NCBI GenBank assembly: GCA_024802545.1
Contig: CP103416.1
Span: 620,001 to 684,000, forward strand
Origin: SAR92 clade bacterium H455
GTDB lineage: Bacteria > Pseudomonadota > Gammaproteobacteria > Pseudomonadales > Porticoccaceae
Length of the DNA: 64,000 bases
Direction of reading: 5' to 3'
Positions 61,084 to 64,000 of this stretch are shown piece after piece (the stretch's first letter is position 1; each line of letters begins with the position of its first letter). The notes beneath the pieces are model-generated. The model saw only the letters and a program-made list of their open reading frames with translations, was not told the origin of the DNA and did not search any database. A program made the position numbers and the translations under genes.

Positions 61084-61833
61084 ATGAGTCTCTTTCGTCT
61101 CGGCCTGTTGGCCACATTAACCACTACACCTCTCTTCGCCAGTGCAGATATTGCCGGTCTATACGCAGGTGGAGGTGTCTGGCAGTCGAACCCTGCTGGC
61201 ACCTTAGGCAATACCAGCATCAGTCTTGATAACAGTCTCAATTTTGATGAAGAAAATAGCAACTATCTTTTTATTGCCTTGGAACATCCAATCCCTCTGC
61301 TGCCTAACCTGCGTCTGTCACGCACCGACCTAGAATGGGCCGGGCAGGGCACGGTGCCTGCGGGAACCAGTCTTGATGAAGTGGTATTTCCAATAGACCA
61401 AGCCGTCGCTGCGGACCTAGATCTCAGTCATACAGAGATCACTTTTTACTATGAAGTTCTCGACAATATTGTCGACTTGGATCTGGGTTTAACGGCACGT
61501 ATTTTTGATGGCGAAGCCAGTCTGATCGGTGCATCACAGCAGGAGCGCGTCGAATTGGATGCCGTGATTCCGATGCTCTATGGCAAGGCTGGAATCGATT
61601 TGCCATTTACTGGACTGTCTGCGGCAGTGAGCGGAAACTGGATTAATGTTAATGATTTTCACCTGATCGACTGGAGCGCCGAACTCAATTACGATTTCAG
61701 TATTGCGCCTACTCTTGAGGCAGGCCTGAGCATTGGTTATCGCTCAATGCTGATTGAAATTGATGATCAGGATGAATTGCAGTCAGACGCTGAATTTGAC
61801 GGACTGTTTGTTGGTCTGCGACTGATACTATAA
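61084..61833 (+). CDS. Outer-membrane beta-barrel protein, TIGR04219-like
   Basis: This 249-residue protein has a signal peptide (LLATLTTTPLFASA|DI) and an all-beta sequence: AGLYAGGGVWQSNPAGTLG, then repeated strands such as NYLFIALEHPIPLLPNLRL. It ends FVGLRLIL. The layout fits the small outer-membrane family TIGR04219, whose role is unknown. It is monocistronic, with 213 bp upstream in which I see no clear regulatory site. Confidence 0.78.
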   Translation: MSLFRLGLLATLTTTPLFASADIAGLYAGGGVWQSNPAGTLGNTSISLDNSLNFDEENSNYLFIALEHPIPLLPNLRLSRTDLEWAGQGTVPAGTSLDEVVFPIDQAVAADLDLSHTEITFYYEVLDNIVDLDLGLTARIFDGEASLIGASQQERVELDAVIPMLYGKAGIDLPFTGLSAAVSGNWINVNDFHLIDWSAELNYDFSIAPTLEAGLSIGYRSMLIEIDDQDELQSDAEFDGLFVGLRLIL

Positions 61834-61854
61834 ATCGACCTTCAGTATCCGACA

Positions 61855-62406
61855 TTAAGACCTAAGGCTTTTCCAGGGACGGCGAATCTCGTCATGACGG
61901 ACAATGTACTCGCCATTTTTACGGTCGTTAAAGAAATGGTGCAAAGCCAGTTCCACAACTGGAAAAGCCAGTTCCCCCCAGGGAATATCAGCTTCATCAA
62001 ACAGCGCTACTTCCGATGATTCAAAGGTAGCGTTGAACTTGGGCTGTTCAAGTCGGGCGCGGTAAAAAACATAGACCTGATTAATCTGTGGGATATCGAA
62101 CAGCGCATAGAGACTGGGTTCGATAACGTGGGCGTTGGCCTCTTCTTCACACTCGCGTAGTGCACCTGTCAGTGAGGATTCACCATTCTCTAAAAAGCCT
62201 GCGGGCAATGTCCAAAATCCGTGACGTGGTTCAATAGCCCTGCGGCAGAGTAAAATCTTATCGCCATAGACGGGCAGAACACCGGCAATCACCTTTGGGT
62301 TTTCATAGTGAATAGTGATGCAGAACTCGCAGACATGGCGTTCGCGATTATCCCCCTCGGGGACGGCTTTGATAACGGACTTGCCGCAATTGGAACAAAA
62401 TTTCAT
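61855..62406 (-). CDS. Nudix hydrolase with N-terminal zinc ribbon
   Basis: This 183-residue protein starts MKFCSNCGKSV, with a four-cysteine zinc ribbon (CSNC and CEFC). A Nudix domain follows with the box GFLENGESSLTGALRECEEEAN. The layout resembles NudC/ADP-ribose pyrophosphatase relatives; the substrate is unknown. A longer frame to 62445 exists, but the ATG at 62404-62406 places the zinc ribbon at the N-terminus as usual. It is divergent from the next Nudix gene, with only 41 bp between starts. Confidence 0.86.
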   Translation of the reverse strand: MKFCSNCGKSVIKAVPEGDNRERHVCEFCITIHYENPKVIAGVLPVYGDKILLCRRAIEPRHGFWTLPAGFLENGESSLTGALRECEEEANAHVIEPSLYALFDIPQINQVYVFYRARLEQPKFNATFESSEVALFDEADIPWGELAFPVVELALHHFFNDRKNGEYIVRHDEIRRPWKSLRS

Positions 62407-62447
62407 GAAATACTCAGAAAAACTCGATAGCCGAGTATAATGCACAA

Positions 62448-63098
62448 ATGTTAGAAACCATCAAAAATCGTTTAAAAAATTTCCCCCTGGAATGCACTCA
62501 GCCTGGCCCGCAAGAGCGAGGCTCAACGGCTGCTGTGCTGGTCGCCCTCCATGGTGACAGTGCCGACCCTCAGGTTATTCTCACTCAGCGTGCGTTCCAC
62601 CTTAATAATCATGCGGGTGAAGTGGCCTTTCCCGGCGGTATGTGGGACGAGACAGACACTGATCTTTTGCAAACTGCGCTGCGCGAGGCCCACGAAGAAA
62701 TAGGGTTGTTACCCAGTCTGGTCGAGCCGATTGCGACACTTCCCGTGGCTATACCCAAGCGTCGTAGTTTAAGGGTCACGCCGTTTGTCGGTCTGGTTGA
62801 TGGTCCCTTGGACCTAGTCGCAGAGCCAGGAGAGATTGGTGCGCTATTCGATGCTCCGCTGCGGCAATTTATGAATGTCGAAAATTATCAATACTTTGAA
62901 ATGAAAACCGAATACGGTGCTCTACGTTTTCCCTTTCTGCCGTATAACGGCTATAAAATTTGGGGCTTTACCTTAAAGGTGTTGACCGATATGTTGAACT
63001 CCACCTTAGAGGCGAATATTCACCTGGACTACCCCAGCCATGAACGCATCGAAGAGCTGCGTCAGAGCGAACAGTTGAAAAAGAGAGGACCACAATGA
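62448..63098 (+). CDS. Nudix CoA diphosphatase (NudL/YeaB-like)
   Basis: This 216-residue Nudix protein has the CoA-pyrophosphatase pattern: LTQRAFHLNNHAGEVAFPGGMWDETDTD, directly leading into the Nudix box LREAHEEIGL. NudL-type enzymes hydrolyse CoA and its oxidised forms. The stop overlaps the start of the carbonic-anhydrase-like gene by 4 bp, so the two are translationally coupled. Confidence 0.9.
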   Translation: MLETIKNRLKNFPLECTQPGPQERGSTAAVLVALHGDSADPQVILTQRAFHLNNHAGEVAFPGGMWDETDTDLLQTALREAHEEIGLLPSLVEPIATLPVAIPKRRSLRVTPFVGLVDGPLDLVAEPGEIGALFDAPLRQFMNVENYQYFEMKTEYGALRFPFLPYNGYKIWGFTLKVLTDMLNSTLEANIHLDYPSHERIEELRQSEQLKKRGPQ

Positions 63099-63619
63099 TT
63101 TACCGAATTGGCGAGCAGACTCCCGTTATTGATGCCACCGTTTTTATTGCGCAGAGCGCTGATGTTATAGGGCAGGTGACTCTCAAAGAGCATTCCAGTG
63201 TCTGGTTTAATGCGGTGATTCGCGGAGACTGTGATCATATTGAAGTAGGCGCACGAAGCAATATTCAGGATGGCGCTGTGCTGCATTGCGATCTAGGTCA
63301 GCCTCTGATTATTGGCGAAGACGTTACCGTCGGGCACAATGCCATGATTCATTGCGCCGAAGTGGGGGATCGAACTTTGATTGGCATCAACGCGGTAATC
63401 CTCGATGGTGCAAAGGTTGGTAGCGACTGCATTATTGGCGCCAACACATTGGTCAAAGCAGGCAGTGTGATTCCCGATGGGTCGTTGGTTGTAGGTTCCC
63501 CGGGCAAAGTTATTCGCCAGCTGGATGAGCAAGCGCGAGCTACTTTGCTCGGCTCGGCGGCGTCATATGTTCACGAAGGAAAAGTCATGTTGGATGAGCT
63601 TGTAGAGGTGCAGCGCTAA
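63095..63619 (+). CDS. Gamma-carbonic anhydrase-family hexapeptide protein (YrdA-like)
   Basis: This 174-residue left-handed beta-helix protein has the hexapeptide repeats IGQVTL, VWFNAVIRGDCDHIEVG and NIQDGAVLHC. Zinc-ligand histidines are visible in VGHNAMIHC and the preceding LHC. Many YrdA/CaiE-type members have no proven carbonic anhydrase activity, so the reaction is uncertain. It shares a base with the DUF1289 start and so forms a tight operon with its neighbours. Confidence 0.9.
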   Translation: MIYRIGEQTPVIDATVFIAQSADVIGQVTLKEHSSVWFNAVIRGDCDHIEVGARSNIQDGAVLHCDLGQPLIIGEDVTVGHNAMIHCAEVGDRTLIGINAVILDGAKVGSDCIIGANTLVKAGSVIPDGSLVVGSPGKVIRQLDEQARATLLGSAASYVHEGKVMLDELVEVQR

Positions 63620-63804
63620 TGTCGGATAAGCCAGTAAAGTCGCCCTGCAATTCGGTGTGTTCATTAAACGATGAAGATGTCTGCATGGGCTGTTACAGAA
63701 CCTCGGAAGAGATTCGAATCTGGCCTGTGCTGAGCAATGACCAGCGTCGTGATGTGGTTATTGCCTGTGGCGAACGGAACCGCAAGGTCAATCCGTTTTA
63801 CTAA
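63619..63804 (+). CDS. DUF1289 small cysteine-rich protein
   Basis: The 61-residue protein has the DUF1289 pattern CNSVCSLNDEDVCMGCYRTSEEI, with four closely spaced cysteines that probably bind a metal, followed by WPVLSNDQRRDVV. Function is unknown. It overlaps the upstream gene by one base. The same three-gene order occurs in Pseudomonas. Confidence 0.9.
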   Translation: MSDKPVKSPCNSVCSLNDEDVCMGCYRTSEEIRIWPVLSNDQRRDVVIACGERNRKVNPFY

Positions 63805-63876
63805 GCTCTGCTGTACGAGCTTCTATTTGACAATCCCTACCCTCCGCTGCCACGTATTTTTATCGGGCTAGCTAGA

Positions 63877-64000
63877 TTAGTCGTCAGACACTACAGGCTT
63901 CTTCTTTATCGGCGTCACGGCGATCTTCTTAATCATGGTGCCGTTAATCTCTTCAGTTTCAAATCGATATCCGCTCACCATAAAGCTGACATTGCCGTCG
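63877..64000 (-). CDS. C-terminal end of a minus-strand gene, possibly a CorC/HlyC-type domain (cut by window edge)
   Basis: A frame enters from the window end and stops at 63877-63879, giving 40 C-terminal residues with the segment VSGYRFETEEINGTMIKKIA and a basic tail. The pattern GYRFE-x5-G-x-IKK is like the CorC_HlyC transporter-associated domain at the end of CNNM-type proteins. The visible part is too short to be sure. Confidence 0.45.
   Translation of the reverse strand, partial: DGNVSFMVSGYRFETEEINGTMIKKIAVTPIKKKPVVSDD

Overview
This window is chromosomal DNA from a gammaproteobacterium. The gene orders kdsD-kdsC-lptC-lptA-lptB-rpoN-hpf-ptsN-rapZ-ptsO, murA-hisG-hisD-hisC-algW and rlmE-ftsH-folP-glmM-tpiA-secG-tRNA-Leu // tRNA-fMet-rimP-nusA-infB-rbfA-truB-rpsO-pnp are those of Pseudomonas-like lineages. 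The collagen-like and Calx-beta exported proteins, together with the dispersed short repeats, suggest a marine relative (for example Cellvibrionales/Porticoccaceae). That placement is inference; no rRNA is present.

1-8740 (minus strand): truncated mgtE, then the nitrogen-PTS/sigma-54 cluster (ptsO, rapZ, ptsN, hpf, rpoN), the LPS export and Kdo genes (lptB, lptA, lptC, kdsC, kdsD) and a CaCA-family antiporter. 8911-14313 (plus): mlaC, ibaG, murA, hisG, hisD, hisC. The other mla genes (F, E, D, B) that normally sit here are missing. 14363-15879 (minus): a DegS/AlgW protease and yhbY. 15928-21991 (plus): rlmE, ftsH, folP, glmM, tpiA, secG.

22009-29090 is the first accessory region. Four 135-bp tandem repeats, each starting with the first 24 nt of tRNA-Leu(GAG), precede the intact tRNA. 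About 6 kb of unusual genes follow (a collagen-like exported protein, a Calx-beta/thrombospondin-3 protein with a sorting-type C-terminus, a tiny membrane ORF, djlA). Then comes tRNA-fMet with a 104-bp repeat carrying its 3' end. The two tRNA genes are close neighbours in many relatives, so this block looks inserted between them.

29092-37903 (plus): the rimP-to-pnp translation and RNA-decay operon. 37960-43600 is the second accessory region: dispersed repeats, a large imperfect inverted repeat, an SDR gene, a badly decayed small exported-protein gene, and a four-gene integron cassette array (VOC protein, PD-(D/E)XK-like protein, RpiB, GNAT acetyltransferase). The array has three well-formed attC sites and a truncated fourth, with no integrase in the window (a CALIN). 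A gene remnant and a YgjP-type metalloprotease follow.

43609-55350: recN (minus), the sigma-32-type grpE-dnaK-dnaJ heat-shock cluster, dapB, carA, carB, greA. In Pseudomonas this block lies directly upstream of yhbY-rlmE; here the two halves are separated and in swapped order. 55389-60243 (minus): argF, an ArgD-type aminotransferase, and a three-gene operon (porin, FMN-binding protein, PepSY membrane protein) behind a Fur-box-like promoter. 60544-63804: monothiol glutaredoxin, an outer-membrane protein, two Nudix hydrolases, a gamma-carbonic anhydrase-like protein and a DUF1289 protein. The window ends in the C-terminus of an unidentified minus-strand gene.
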